From contig CM029119.1 of assembly GCA_016859345.1 (NCBI GenBank), forward strand, positions 7,725,912-7,789,911: a DNA stretch of 64,000 nt, read 5' to 3'. The notes under the pieces are model-generated. The model saw nothing but the letters and a program-made list of their open reading frames with translations, had not been told where the DNA came from and searched no databases. A program made the position numbers and the translations under genes. This stretch comes from Istiophorus platypterus (taxonomy: Eukaryota > Chordata > Actinopteri > Istiophoriformes > Istiophoridae). This document shows positions 1-13,469 of this stretch, in pieces (position 1 is the first letter of the stretch; each line of letters starts with the position of its first letter).

Positions 1-3000
1 CGACTGACTTATCGTTCTGTTCCACAGGGGCTCGAGAACCAAACCTACAGCTCAGGGACAAACCACAAAACTACAGCCAGAGGGCTGAAACACAGCCAGT
101 CCTGTCATTCTACAAGCATAATACAGACACACAACCGGTGACAAGCGCCTCTGTATGTAGCAATAGCAGAGTTGTAGCTAATACTATGTTCACATCAAAC
201 GGTCATCAGACAAAACAAGCAATCTGAAGACATCACCTTGAGTCCCAGGAAACTATGATGGGCATTTTTCTACTACGATAAACATCTAATCAAAAAAAAC
301 AATTGGCAGATTAACAGATAATGGAAAAAATTAAAAGATTACTCACATAAATTGTGATTTTTTTTTTACTTTGAATAATGCCATATTTGCACACACTTCA
401 GCAATAATTTCCACCTGGTCATATATATTGAAATCAAAACAGAAGCAATCAGTCTTTAAATGACTAATAGACAATTAGGAAAATTACCAGAGGCATTTCT
501 TGCACTAAAACAGTGATAACAAAATTCTCTACAGACTGAAAAGGTGTAGGCTGAAGCTACAGTTTGTAACATTTTTTCTTTTAACAATACTTTGTGCCCT
601 TACCATGCCAACTGTCAAAATACTGTTTTGATCATACATTTGATCACATAACAGAGCTGGATCTTCTAGGGTTGATTTTAGAAATTGAATGAACTGTATT
701 ATATCTTTGTAACATGGTGATCATAACCTCCATGGAATGGGAATGCAGCTGCAGCAATGATATGGTTCCCAAGCCCAGTTTCAGCGACACAGTGCTAACC
801 CAGTGACACAGAGCCAATACGACAGACTATTTTGGTCTCTGAACAAGACTGTCAAGCCTGAACAAGGCTGTGCGTCTACAGAGGGCAGTGGCATTTACAG
901 GGCACAGCATATTTGCATAGCATCAGATAAAATCCTTTGAATTGCTTCTGCTGCCCTGAGGACTCGCTGGTCTTCACCAACAACTGGGCTACTGACTATG
1001 TAATTATCACAATGCATGTTCTGCACTGCTGCTTCCGTCATTACACTCAAAATTTACCATGGTGGCTCTGCAATGTGATGGCCCTAGGATCCCAACTGCT
1101 CCCTCTCCTCAAGCGGAGACTACTTAAGAGAAACATCCAAGCAATTTTCCTTGATGCAAACAATATTCTAACTGCATTTCCTGGCATTTAAACACAGTGC
1201 AAATAGCCAGGGGAATTTTCAAACACAACTCAGTGCAAATCAGCATCAGAGAATGATGAAAAGGGAAAGTGTAAAAGAGCCTTATTCTTTCTACTTGACA
1301 TAAATATGTCAGAATAGTATTCAGAACCCCAAGTCCTTATGGGAGAGATAAAAATAAGCCAGATAAGAAATGAATGACACATGGGGAAATATTCGGCAAC
1401 TAATGATAGTGTACTTTAGTGCTGAGTGCTATAAACCATCAAGTTGCCTTATCAGTGGCACTACAATAGAAACACTATCAGAGAAACTGTGTGAGTGTGT
1501 GTGCACACTGATCATGAGCATATGTGTGAGCCCGCATAGGCCAGAAATAGCCTGAGCTCAGCGTTGCAACCTCCTGCAGACAAAGACTAATAAACTCACT
1601 GATGTTGCTACTGTTGCTTTGTTTTTCTCTCCCATTGCAGCATTTTCGTGTGATTCAGTGTGGCAGGGCTGCAATATCACCTCTACTTTAGTCCTATAAT
1701 GTTTATAAAAATGTGCAAGGTTGCTGGTTCAAAACCCTGGACTATGTAAAACTATGCAATCACAGTTTCAGAGAAATTCCTTTCTCTTTACAAAAAACTA
1801 AACTTAAGATGCAAAGCACTTGACCTCCACTTACTCTTGGCTGGTTGGATCCTATGGTCATTGTGGGAAGTCTCCAGGAAATGTGGCAATAAAATCTGGA
1901 GGGAAGAGCTGCAAAAACAGAGATGTGCTCTGCAAATATTTTCCTGGATGAATATGAGAAAGAAAGTGCCCAATGTTTGGGCAGGCAGCAGGGCTTTGTT
2001 AAAAACAAGCTTGCCTGTTCACACTCCAAAAGCTGTTGGCTGATTTCACTTCATTCTAGTTTAATTAGACAGACCTTTTCTAAATCAAAGGCCGCCGCAT
2101 GGAGTCCCATAGGTAGAAAAAGCCTGTCGTCAGCCAGCATGAGTGATTTGGTCTAGACTTGAGCATAATAGGACTGCGGCCTGTTCAATTGTGGCCTCGC
2201 AAACTGCTTATATGAACATACTGGCACAAGCGGAGTAAAACCCACAATCAATAAAACAACCAGATGTTTAAAGTGCGGAAATATTGACTTCATCTCCAAC
2301 CCTCCAGCGACGGCCTGCTACATCAAAAATGGATACTGACACTGATGAGTCAGCCTCTTTGATAAAGCATTTAGAATGCGCCTGTGAAGGAATATGTATT
2401 GTTAAATTATCACTACGTAGTTGTTACTGCTGAAGTGCTTATACAGTAAATGACTCACCAGTGTAACCACAGAGGATCTTCTCACTCAACCCACAAGGTA
2501 TTCCTCCACTTGCTACAAAAACACACACATTCATAAAAATGAAACTGTACACATTATCACTGATCCAGACACACACCCAACCACATCTCCCCAAGGCTGT
2601 CGGGTTTGTTAATCAATGGGTTGCCGATGGGCCACTCGTGACCCCTAAACCCTGAGGAAGATAATCAATTTCTCCCTCTTTGACAGCATGATTTCCCAAT
2701 CTATCTGCCAATCAACTCGAACCCCAGAAGACCGGTTCAAAACAGGAGACACACTGGAAAGCCTCAAGTCAAATACCACACATGGAACAGAGATGGAAAT
2801 ACAAACACATATAATCACATATGTCTTTAGGAAGCACTACACTATTACACATATGCTTTCTGGGAAGAATCTGCCTTTATATCCATTTTGGTTTGTTAAT
2901 TTTGGAGATGGCAGACCAGAGCTAAATTCAAATATAGATCTAATTTGGCAGTAAAAACGATAGATCAGTACAAGACTCGAAGAAACCAGATGCCAAGAGG

Positions 3001-3718
3001 AACATTTTTCAGTGGCCTAAATATGGTTACCAATACTGTGTTTGTTCTTGGCAATCATCTTCAATAACAAGGCTCAAAAAGAGGGAAAAGTTTAAAGCCA
3101 CAGCTTCTATTCTAAAGTAAAAAACCTGACCAGGAACTGCCTCATTGTTTGACCCTTGGGAATAGAAAGCTGAATAATTTTTCAATCTTTGGTTCTTTTA
3201 CCCTGAGATGAAAATATTCAATTGCTTTATGTACAGAGTAAATCTGTAAATTCACAAGGAAAAAGGCACCCACGGGGACAGAAATATATCCATGCACATA
3301 CAGCAGGAATGCTGCAAACCCTAACACTGCAGCTATATGACTTCTCTCTGATGACTGACCATTATTACGTGATTTTTACTTCGTTCTTGAAATAGAGAAT
3401 ACAACAATCAAATCCACCTATACATACATTCCTATATCCATTCATCTATTTGAAACCATAACATGATGCCCCCGCCTCCCCGCTGGGGCTCATGATCTGA
3501 CCTCACATTCTCGGGGCCCGCATGGATCTGTGATGCTCGCATCTGTCATGTTGTATCACGCTCTCATCCTGCCTGTGCAAACAGCCCCTTCTCTCAGTCC
3601 TAACATTAGCTCTCACCCCAGCCTCCACGTCTCAATCCCTGGATAGATGGCAAGGTGGCCGGGAGCCCGTAACCATAGAAACCTCTGCCGCTGCTTGCTC
3701 GCTTGCTCTCTTTCTTAC
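1..3718 (-). other. rhbdl1: Intron 1 of the probable rhbdl1 gene, start only
   Basis: This stretch lies downstream of the donor at 3718/3717 of the leftward first exon, so on that reading it is the beginning of a long first intron leaving the window. I searched both strands for an exon encoding the rhomboid EF-hand region (LDPENTG-like) and found none. It contains one repeat fragment (about 190-335). The rest is AT-rich with only short chance open frames. Confidence 0.45.
190..335 (-). repeat. Fragment of a dispersed teleost repeat (copy 1)
   Basis: The segment with ACAAAACAAGCAATCTGAAG, CATCACCTTGAG and GGCAGATTAACAGATAATGG matches what I know of an abundant fish interspersed repeat whose full copies end in ATCGATTAATCG-like terminal sequence. 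Two longer copies occur at about 13,470-13,800 (opposite orientation) and 42,060-42,420 (same orientation). The family name is not assigned. It is probably a non-autonomous, MITE-like element. Confidence 0.6.
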
Positions 3719-3757
3719 CTGCTCTTGTATGAGCTGAAACAGGGAGCTTCTATCCAT
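3719..3757 (-). CDS. rhbdl1: Probable first coding exon of rhomboid-like protease rhbdl1 (partial)
   Basis: ATG at 3757 encodes 13 residues (MDRSSLFQLIQEQ) and ends in phase 0 at a consensus donor (GAGCAG|GTAAGA). Human RHBDL1 has a similar SSLQQL stretch just before its EF-hand motif LDPENTG, and the next exon here would be expected to start there. Synteny is the stronger argument: in human 16p13.3 the order is WDR90-RHOT2-RHBDL1, all in the same direction, exactly as here. RHBDL1 is predicted to be a polytopic intramembrane serine protease of the secretory pathway; the family's catalytic Ser and His lie in exons outside this window. The frame stays open upstream to an ATG at 4024, giving an alternative 102-residue N-terminus rich in Pro and His. 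The identity is an inference from a very short exon. Confidence 0.55.
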
Positions 3758-4250
3758 ATACTGGCCAGGGAGGTGAGAGGAGCCGCCGAGGACAAGGGCA
3801 TAGGGAGGAGCAAGAGAGGAGTGGTGGTGGTGTTGGTAAGGATGGGGATAAGGTGGAAGGGGTTTCGGTTGAGGCAGCAGCTGGTGCCTAAATTGTAGCG
3901 TCAGGCCCCTTCGTAGCTGCTGCGTGATGATGGAGAGAGCCCAGTGAGCTTGGTCCCTGGTTTTCCTTGCCCCTGGTGTCGCTGGAGTGAGATCCAGTGC
4001 CGAGAGTGACGGACGGTGGTGCAAATGGGGCCGTGACTCTGCTCTGTGCCAGTGCAGCGTGGCGGTAAACCCAGCTTCAGCAGACGACAGGCAGGCATGC
4101 AGGCAAGGCAGATCCAGCAGCTCTCATTCACTCTCCTCCTCCTCCTCCTCCTCGCTCTCCTCTATCCCATTGCACTGACTGCTACCTCGCTCTCTCTCTC
4201 TCTCTTCCCTCTCCTCACACACACACTGCGCTGCCTGCATACCAATGAGG
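3758..4250 (-). promoter_or_regulatory. GC-rich 5' flank / leader of the probable rhbdl1 gene
   Basis: The region directly upstream of the leftward exon is GC-rich, with pyrimidine repeats on the + strand: CTC units at about 4129-4155 and a CT run at about 4190-4205. On the minus strand these read as GA/GAG tracts, typical of vertebrate 5' UTR and promoter DNA. The minus frame is open from 4024 to 3632 (MHHRPS start), so part may be coding. No TATA box is evident. Confidence 0.4.
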
Positions 4251-6204
4251 AAGGGGAAGGAGGTGGCCTCTTTCTTCCAATTGCAGAAGTGGAAGGAGTG
4301 GCCAGGGGCTGCGGCTCCTCTCCTCATTACAAGTAAGGCATCTCAGGGAGGGAGAAGGGGATGGGCTCCACTGCGGCTTTGCGCTTACTACTGGCAGCCC
4401 CCCCCCCCACCCCCCCACGCACACGCCTGGTCTGTTACTGACAGGCACATGCACACACAAACCCACACGTTGTAAACAAGACAAAACCTACGAAATACAC
4501 TGGCACAAAATTCTAAACATTTTGTGATTGTTTACATTTTAGGTTTACACAAGACAAAGGAGATGAATGGCATGAAAGACAAATACTACTAATGTTATCA
4601 ATAGCACTAGAAAACTTGTTCTTTATCCTTTATATCTCTGTGCTAATAATAACCATTGGCACATTAGCACATTGTACGCACTGCTGCACAATCAAGTGTA
4701 CTCCCGCCCCCACCACACAAGCCCAAAAATAAAATTGAATTAGACTGTTTGGATGGCTCACTGATCCTCCAATGAGCTCAGATGAATACCACTACGACAA
4801 TAACACAAGACCAGAATCCTCAATACAATAGTTCATTATAAGTAATACCAGAACAAAGACCCTTTTTATGTTAATCTGATGCATAATAAAGAGACTTGCA
4901 TGCAGCAAGCAAAGCATGATGGTCAGAACATGCGAATGATGGAAAGTAACTTGTTACTGTTCATGTGGGCAGGCAGTGTCTGTGTTTTATTTTATTTAGA
5001 TCCCCTTTAAAAGGTGATTCCTTTCCGCACAAATCCGCAGTGACCCCTCCTCCTCCGGACAATGGTGAAAAGGCAGGGAGGAAGCAGCAAGGGGACGTAA
5101 ATCTTAACTCATTAAAAGGAGGGGAGAAAAAAACAGCTTTAAATGCCCTAGAGTTGACTGTAGCTGAAGACATTGTCAGGTTGTGACCTGTGGATGACTA
5201 CAGCTAAGAGATCATTGTTGAAGCAAGGGTGTTTCTAGCCCTGTTTCCAGTGATATTTACCACCAGCATTGTAACTCAGCCTCTGGCTCTGTGACAAACA
5301 GTGCCTCTGTCTGTTTAAGTTCCATGATTGCACCAGATGTGTGGACTTTTAGTTTCTTATAGACAGGAAGCCTTTAAATCCTCCTCACTGTGAGAAAAAA
5401 TTTTAAAATATCTGAATCTACTCATTATAGCAATGTGTCTTGTGCTTAATTGGCTCAGACTGAAGCTACTGACTAATGAAGCCATGGGTAAATGCTGTAT
5501 TTGTCCTAATAGATTGAGCCTAGGCCACTTTGAACATGGCAGGGCTCCCAGACTTTCTTTGTCACCTTTCATTTTGCCCATCTATCATACTCTTGTTTAA
5601 ACAAAACCTTAATAATGACCATGCCATACTATAGAAATGACAGGGTTCCTTTTCTGTGTGAGAGGACTGGAGTCACTTCATGAGGTTCTTTGTTCAACTT
5701 GTAAATGGGGAATTATTTGTCTCCAATACTCTATAGTCGTGAACGTGATTAAGACAAATCTAATTATAACTTCACTGCTGGAGGATTTACAATCTGCAAT
5801 AAATGAGACCAATTGAAAGAACAGCCAAAATGAAACTGGATTCAACTGTTGCCTTGGTAACCTCAAAGAACTCCCATCAAACAATGACATACAACTACCA
5901 CGAACTAAAAAAATCAAGAGCAGTAAGAAAGTAAAGCAGAAAGCCTTCTCAAGAAAAAAAAACACCAAGGCTCCCCTCAGTGTGTCAGAAAATTGAACAA
6001 AAGGATGAAGTTACTGTGGCTGCTCTAATTTAGAATTAGTGTATGGGCTGTAGACATAATATCAACATTACTCAACCATGGCTCTGTTGTAAAAAAGCCA
6101 ATGTAATATGTATGTAGCACTTGTCCATTGCACAATTAAAAGACAAAAACTGCCTCCATTGAACAAAAATGAGAGTAGATGCAGCAAAACAACATTCCCA
6201 AATA
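4251..6204. other. Intergenic, no gene seen
   Basis: No exon with family similarity or convincing splice signals was seen. The region has a short C/A-rich low-complexity tract near 4400-4470 (CCCCCCCC and CACACA). The small open frames are in AT-rich DNA and look like chance. Confidence 0.5.
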
Positions 6205-7437
6205 CAGTTAGGTCTATATGTATTTGGACAGTAAAAATTTTTTGTAATTTTGCCTCTGTACACCAACACAATGCATTCTAAACAAGCCATCAAGATTAAT
6301 TGAAGTGTAGACTCTCATCTTAATTCAAAGGGTTTAACAAAAATATTGCTTGACCGATTTGGTTTACAGACATTTTGATACATAGTCCCTTATTTCCAGA
6401 GGATAAAAAGTAATTCAGCAATTGAATGACAATCAGTTTCATGGACAGGTGTGTCCTGTTCCCTCTTTCATGACAAATGCAAGATAAATGGTCTGGAGTG
6501 GATTCTAAATGTTGACTTTGCATTTGGTAGCTGTTCATGAGAACTCTCAATACGAAGTCAAAAAAGGTGTTGATGCAAATGAAGGTAGCTATGATTAGGC
6601 TTAAAAAAAAAAATCCATCGGACAGATGGCAGAAACATTAGGAGTGGCCAAATCAAGAATTTGGTACATTTTTTTAAAAAGAGCAAGTGCACTGGTACAC
6701 TCAGTAAAACCTAAAGGGATGGAAGACCGTGAAAAACAACTAAAGAGGATGATCGCAGAATTCTTTCCTTGGTGAAGAAAAATCCCTCCACAACATCGAG
6801 CCATGCATCTAGAAATGCTCATGATCCAAAACCACCACATCATCTGTCAGACATGGTGGAGGCAGTGTTATGGCACAGGCATGTATGGCTGCCAATGGAA
6901 CTGGGTCACTGGTGTTTATTGATGATGTGACTGCTGATAGAAGCTGCAGGATTCTCAAGTGTATAGAGCTTTACATTCTGCTCGGATTCAGCCAAATCCT
7001 GCTAAACGGACAGGATGGTGCTTCACAGTACAGATGGGTAATGACCCAAAGCTCAAGGCAAAGAAATTAAATATTCTTCAATGGCAAACTCAGTCACCTG
7101 ACCTTGACCATATTGAGCAGAAAGACCCACAAACAAGAAGCAACTGGAGGCAGAAGGAAACTCATCAGCTGGTGATGTCCTTGGGTTACAGACTTCAGGC
7201 AGTCATTGACTGCAAAGGATTTTCATCAATTATTTAAAACAATGATAATATTTATATTCATATTAGTTTTTTCCAATGTTAAAATGAGGGACCAAAAATA
7301 AAATGGCTATAATTCCTAAACAGTAAATGCAAAATTTTTGTCAATTCCCTTGAATTAAAGGTGAAAGTCTACACCCTAATGACAGATGCAAAATTCTGAA
7401 AATTGTGTGACTATTAAAATACTTATGTACCTATCCA
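6205..7437 (+). mobile_element. Decayed Tc1/mariner-like DNA transposon
   Basis: The element starts at a TA with CAGTTAGGTCTATATGTATT and an inner terminal repeat (TTTTGCCTCTGTACACCAACA). It closes with the inverted counterpart ending near 7437 (AAATACTTATGTACCT). Both ends match a Tc1-like fish family whose ends read CAGTTAGGTCCATAAATATT. Inside are broken transposase pieces on the + strand: a helix-turn-helix part near 6620-6680 (QMAETLGVAKSRIW), GTGSLVFIDDVTADRS near 6900, KLNILQWQTQSPDLDHIEQ near 7060-7120, and HQLVMSLGYRLQAVIDCKGF near 7160-7220. Frames change between pieces and the middle is deleted (about 1.23 kb against the usual 1.6 kb). It is a dead copy. Confidence 0.88.
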
Positions 7438-8879
7438 TATATGAAAAAGATGTCAACTAGCATCACAGCCCCACTGAGGGTTATGCCAGTGTTTTTGTTT
7501 CCATTAAACTGCCACCCAGTGACATTATATAGATGACTGACGGAGCAAGATAAGCCTCCATTGAAATACAGTCTCTGCTGCCTAGAGCATCCCAAGCTGA
7601 AACGGTCTTTCTTGAGCCTGACTAAACCCTGCATGTTCTATTCACCCCTGGTGGACTGTTGCAGGTGGCGGGACGTGTTCAGGCAGCCTGCTCCTCTTTA
7701 ACAAGGCCTGAGAGAAGCAGACAAAACACGGGTCTAGCCTCTGTGTGAGACGGGGGAGGGAATAACAAGGCCTTTCAGGGAGGCAGAGAGGCACATTAAT
7801 TAGACCACCAGGCTGCAGTCTTCTTCACCAGCTTAATGACCTCCAGGTACATAAGGCAGGTGTTTATTTATTGGTGTCTGGGTGGGAAGAGTTGTGTTTC
7901 TCTCAGTGAAATGGATGGTAAGAGGCAGCTACAAGTGTATGCCCTAAAGGTCAAGATTCAGTCTATCTCAATTATACACATGCTATACCAGGGTTTTAGC
8001 ATGAAGGCTGCATGTATGTCTGTTTACAATGCAGGTTTCTTATGTACACCACATACTGAATGCGAATGCAGCGTATAGGGATTTGACTATTTGCACAATA
8101 AGCTCCTCCGAACAACTTTATAGCCCTAGGAAGGGTTGAGCCAACCAAGATTAACTTTAAACCAGGATTAAATCATTGCTTATCTTGCATTCTGTTGCAC
8201 CGAAACATTCAGTAAATCTCTCTTTAGTCCTCCTTAAACCTTGATGAAATTCAGTCCTGTTGCCCAGTCTCGAGTTTTTGGTACCTTATACAAAATAAGG
8301 CTCTGCGGTGTTTTCAGTTTTGTTTGGCACCAACGGCAAAGTATCAAGGCAGCAAAGTACTAGCTGTTTTGAAATAATCTCTTTTTGAATGTCTTTTCAG
8401 TCCATGCAAGCTGGGCACCATTTGAAAATTAAATGATCCAAACATATGTTACACATAGATGCACTGAAATGGCATAATGCTGCTACAAAGCATACATGAG
8501 CAACTTTTGTTTATCTTGCTTATCATATTCAGAAATAGTACACCACACCAGCAAGATCCAGTGAATTCTCCCTAATGGAGAAGAGATGAATTTAAGTCAT
8601 ATGACAGAAAGCAATAACCAGACCTTACTTGATGAAATCTTAGTTAAACTGGTTGTTGAGGTGGACCAGGGGGAAACGGCCACATCAGTTTCTGAGGACG
8701 TCTCAGTGCTGTCAAGTGTATGCTGGGAAAGTTTCCTGCCATCTACCACCCTGAAAAAGAGGAAGTTATAACATTAATTGAGTGGAAAGAGAAGGGAGAA
8801 ACTCAAGCTCAACACAGGAGGGAATAAAATTTCAACTTCAAGGCCTGACCACAAAATTGAGAGTTAGAGGGATGATAGG

Positions 8880-8945
8880 AGTCTAGGAGGTGCTGTTGTC
8901 ATTCTTTTTCATAACTGTAATTGTAGTTAAGTCCTTTGAGACCTG
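8880..8945 (+). repeat. Short dispersed repeat, copy A
   Basis: AGTCTAGGAGGTGCTGTTGT and the following AACTGTAATTGTAG...AAGTCCTTTGAGA recur with few changes at 11668-11735. The AAGTCCTTTGAGA portion resembles 3' tails common to fish LINE/SINE elements, so these are probably 5'-truncated retroposon ends. Confidence 0.6.
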
Positions 8946-11667
8946 TCTTAGTCAGTTAAATAAAACTAACACTCAGCATGTTGTCAACGTGCAGGATTAC
9001 AGTATTATATGTTGCTCTATTGTTCTCTTAGCTGACCTAGTCTTTTATAAATTTTGAGGACAAGTTGTTCCGGGGATTTTTGAATCCTCCACTAACCATG
9101 TGATTTAAAATAGACGGTACTTCTTACTCAAGCAACTGAATGCCAGCAGTAGCAATTGTGCAATAGAGGGAATCACCCGCATGATGAAAAACAGCAGAAA
9201 AATGAATCAGGTCACTGAATGACACAGTTTTAGGCCAAACTGCTCCATTTAGAGGATCTCTTGGGGACATAAAACGGAAGGAGCAAAGGAGGGGAAGGAG
9301 CGTTAGAGGAAGGAGGTTGAAAAGGGGAGATAATTAATGGAGAACAGGGAAGGTAAAGGGAAAAATTAATGAAAGAGTGATGTATTACAAATTCTATGAA
9401 CTTGAATTCTTGGGGGAGCCGTTCTTTCAGCCCCGCCTCTGCAAAATTCAAATATTTTTTTGGCCTCCGATCTCTCTCTCAAACTTCAATTACTATTTCC
9501 GAGATTATATTGTCACAGTGTCACTTCTAGTTGAGTTCAGGATTTCTGAGCAGCGTCTTATGATAGGTTTGGGAGTTTTGGCAGTCAGGATGAAGTTAGA
9601 GGAGACCTCTGCTGTCTGAACCCACAGTTGTATCGTAAACTGAGAGCAGCAATGTTGAAGGACATCTATAAAAACTAACCAGAGTATCCAAGGGGTGGTG
9701 ACAAACCAGACCCAGTGCACCACTCCAGTTACCATGACACAATCACAGCTCATCAATCCCTTAGTTTCATTTAGACCATTTTTTAAACATAATATATATT
9801 AACATAACATAGTGCCTTTAAAGCCAGCATTTATTGTCCTTTCCTACTACTATTACCACCTTCACAAGTATTTAACTCATTTATAAACCCTCAGTTTGTG
9901 TAGCAGTACTAATTACATGTAAGCCAAGTCTAAGAATATATGGATCAGAAATAATACTATTAATTACTTGTCTTTAAGCTGCTACTGCCCTCTGTTGGTG
10001 AAATCAGCTCACACCAGGTCACCAGTATGTGAGGGCACTATAGGCAAAATGCTTGTGCCAGTGCTCTTAAAAACTTGTGCATCAGTTTATACAGGGAGAA
10101 CTGTAGGAAACGATTTCAATAATTGTTCTGAAGCTTTTGTGAAATGTTTTAATGAAATAGAGAAGCCTGTGAATGAAGTGGTTGTTTCTAGTTGGGTTTA
10201 AAAAACTGAGGATAGTTTCATGGCTGTGTTTTTTTAAAAAGAAAAAAAAAATTTCTGCTGCATTCTACCAATGATAGATGGTTCTGGTCTCGCGGCAGCC
10301 TGTTGCAGCAGCTTGTGTTACTCATGTCCTCTACCTAAGTCTCCAAGTATTCAAAGGACAAGGGTTAAGTCAGGATTAGGGCTAAATGTAGCATTCTTCA
10401 AGAGCAATGTATCAGTGTCAAATCAGATGAGATAGCTTGAAGTCAATATTCCATGTGTGCATTCAAAAAAACTTGGACAGGAAGTCAGTATTGCAGTTTT
10501 ACAACTCTGTTAGAAGGTGATAACTTAGTATGTAATAACTACTTTATTTACAACAGAATGCTTATTGACTGCTTGATTTTCTTTCAATGGAGCATCTGGT
10601 AAAAAAAACAAAACAAAAACACACCTTTCAATTGTTCAACTAAAATGCTGTGTCATCTTGTAGCATGAGAGACAATAGCTCACAATAGCTTCTGTTAGAG
10701 TCATGCTGGTTTGACTGACAGCTCACAGGTGCTCCAACAGACTGTGTCCAATGAGAGGCCTGTCATATAAGAGGTGGTTTGACAGCTGACACTGTGGAAA
10801 TAGTTACCTGCTTTACAAACTGACGTGAGGGAGGGCTGTTTCGGAGTGGCAACGTAAGACATTCATAAAGAACGCCTTGGTGTTGGGACAGACTGACAGG
10901 CCTGTGTTGGCTCGGCTGAGCAGCAGCCAGCGCACCACTTGGCTGTTGACACCTGCTCAGACGTCCAAGTGTTGTCACAACTGTCAAAAGCTGAAAGTGT
11001 GCACATGCACACATGCGCACACACACACACACATCTATAGAGTGCACTCACACCCCAGCTGGCCCGAGGGCAATTGTATTTAAACTGCTAGAGTGTCAAA
11101 GCCTTGTTCTCACTTTCTGTTGTCTCAACATGGCACTCTATCAGTTTAGAGCAGGTCTAATCACCGAGACACAAACAGTTTTATCCGTGGCACAGCAGTG
11201 GGTAACTGAACTAAACGATCTCAAGCACAAGGCCACAACTGACATTTGAGAACTGTATACTTGGGTATACTGATGATGTATGCATGTATATCTTAAGGCT
11301 AACTGTAAGCAAAGAAAATGTATCTTGGACAATGGAAGATAGAAAAACATTTCCTATAATGTTTTTTTTTTTTTTTTACCATGTTCTTGAGTTGATACTA
11401 CTATAAACTATACATATACACAATATTCTCCATTACTTTTCTGAGTTTTACCCAACAACAACAGAGTGAAACCAATGTGAAACCCTTTCCCACGCAGATG
11501 ATGACATGAACCAGTATATGTTAGTGAAACCACATTTGGTGTATTACATGAAAATACAGTCAGAGACGTAGGCTAAAACTATTTTTTTTTAAATGTAAAA
11601 ACAATGATTTAGTTTTTCGAAGGGTGAATTTCTTTCCTGTCAGCTCTTTAGGTTTTTTTTTTTAGGA

Positions 11668-11735
11668 AGTCTAGGAGGTGCTGTTGTCATTGGTTTCCAT
11701 AACTGTATTTGTAGTGAAGTCCTTTGAGAATGTAT
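11668..11735 (+). repeat. Short dispersed repeat, copy B
   Basis: This is the second copy of the repeat at 8880. The shared core is AGTCTAGGAGGTGCTGTTGT followed by GTAGTGAAGTCCTTTGAGAA. It is followed by GTGATAAAGAGCTACAAAAA, which resembles the 3' end of fish non-LTR retroposons. Confidence 0.6.
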
Positions 11736-13469
11736 CTGTGATAAAGAGCTACAAAAATCAATTTGGCTTCTGCTAAATTGCATTACTGGCAGACATTCCA
11801 CATCCCCTTTACTTTCAAGTCATATTTATCTATTTTTTTTTAAACAACACTATGTGATCTTACATTACTTTATGATATTTCAGTGGGATTTTCCCTTCAC
11901 ACATGTTTTTGTGTTGGTCTACAGCTGGGATGACTCAGAAGTTAAAAACAATGAAAACATTACGTAAAAAATTACAAAGGGTTCACTTTGTCATGTTTAT
12001 TTTTGCTAGACATGAATAGCACACTGTAGTATACATCCCTGTGCAATGATTTTGCATCAGAGATTCATTTTGTGTTTTTATAATCCTTGAATGTCATCTA
12101 TTAATAAAACCCAGATAAAAAAAAAATAGTGGGCACAGTCAAACAAAAAAAATTAAATAGAAATAGGCCAAAGGGATCTGATAAATATAAGACTGTACAA
12201 TACTGTTTATATATCAAACTCAAGACTAAAGCTGAAATCAAATTTATATGTGATTCTAGTCAAAGTATGTCCCCTTTACCCTGCTTATTTTTTTATATTT
12301 TTTTTTAGCTGAGTGACTGCAGGACATTTACTTCTCTGGGATCCATACTTACTATAGGTTGTTATAGTAAGTCCTCTCTGATGACGTATGTGTAGAAATA
12401 AAATGTATTCACTAACAAATCTGATGAGCAAACACATTTGAGGATTGTTACCTTGTATATTTACTCTGAATGTTACTAATTCATATTAATGGTGAAGACT
12501 TCTGACCTATGTTTTTTGATTAAAATGTGCTTTTACCTTAACCAGTTAGAATTTTTGGGCAAAAGATGGTCTCTAGTTTATAAAATGTATATGATGTGGA
12601 ATAAGAACAATTTTCCACTGATGCAGCTTGAAAAACTTGTGTGAAGAATCATTAAAAATTGTTTGTGAGGTTTCCTTATAAAACTGTAAAGAAATCCTGA
12701 GGGATCATAGCCAGAAACAAAATGATCTAATCCAAAACCCATCTTCAGACCTTCTTTTTTGCCATCTGAGTAAACAAAAAAAGATCTATTGTAAATTTAA
12801 CCTTATCGGACTTTAAAAGCCAGAGTAAACAAAAACACAGTCACCAAATCAAAGCCCCTCGGGAACAATGCTTTAAATGTAACACTGTTGATAATTTGCA
12901 GGACAGTTTTTTGGACAGTTTCGACAACTAATTCACAGCCCTGATAGAGAGCACACTGAGGCCTACAGTGGTGAAAATGGTGGGCTATGTTACCCAGAAT
13001 GCTTTGGGCCAGAGGCAGGACAAGACATGAGAGGGTTTTTAGACGGCTAAAATTACAAACTGGCATCCGATAAATTTAGAGGTGCAACGCTAAAAACGCT
13101 AAAACACTCCTGACGCCATGGTGTAGCCGTCTCTGTAAATACATGTGTAATATAACTCCACCACTCTCTCCAACTTCTGACAAATAAACCTGGCGCTGGG
13201 TTAACATTATGTAAGCTGAATATATTTGCACCTCAGACACTGGCATGACTAAAGTTAAACTGGGAAGGCTGGTTTTAGTATTTTGACAGGAGAAATAAAC
13301 GACTGTATATACACCACAAATTGGCAAGGGGAATACCACACCTATACAAATACTATTCCATTAAGACATTTTGTACTCTAGAAAAAAAAAAATACTTATT
13401 TACATAATTAATTACTAAGTTCTAAGTCAACTTCACAGTAACCATCACAACATTTCCCCACCTAGGTCT

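Larger units (their letters stand above)
7438..13469. other. Intergenic, no gene seen
   Basis: About 6 kb of AT-rich DNA with homopolymer runs, two copies of a short dispersed repeat (8880-8945 and 11668-11735), and a CA microsatellite near 11010-11035. No protein-coding exon was recognised on either strand. Open frames are all under about 95 codons and match no family known to me. Confidence 0.5.
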
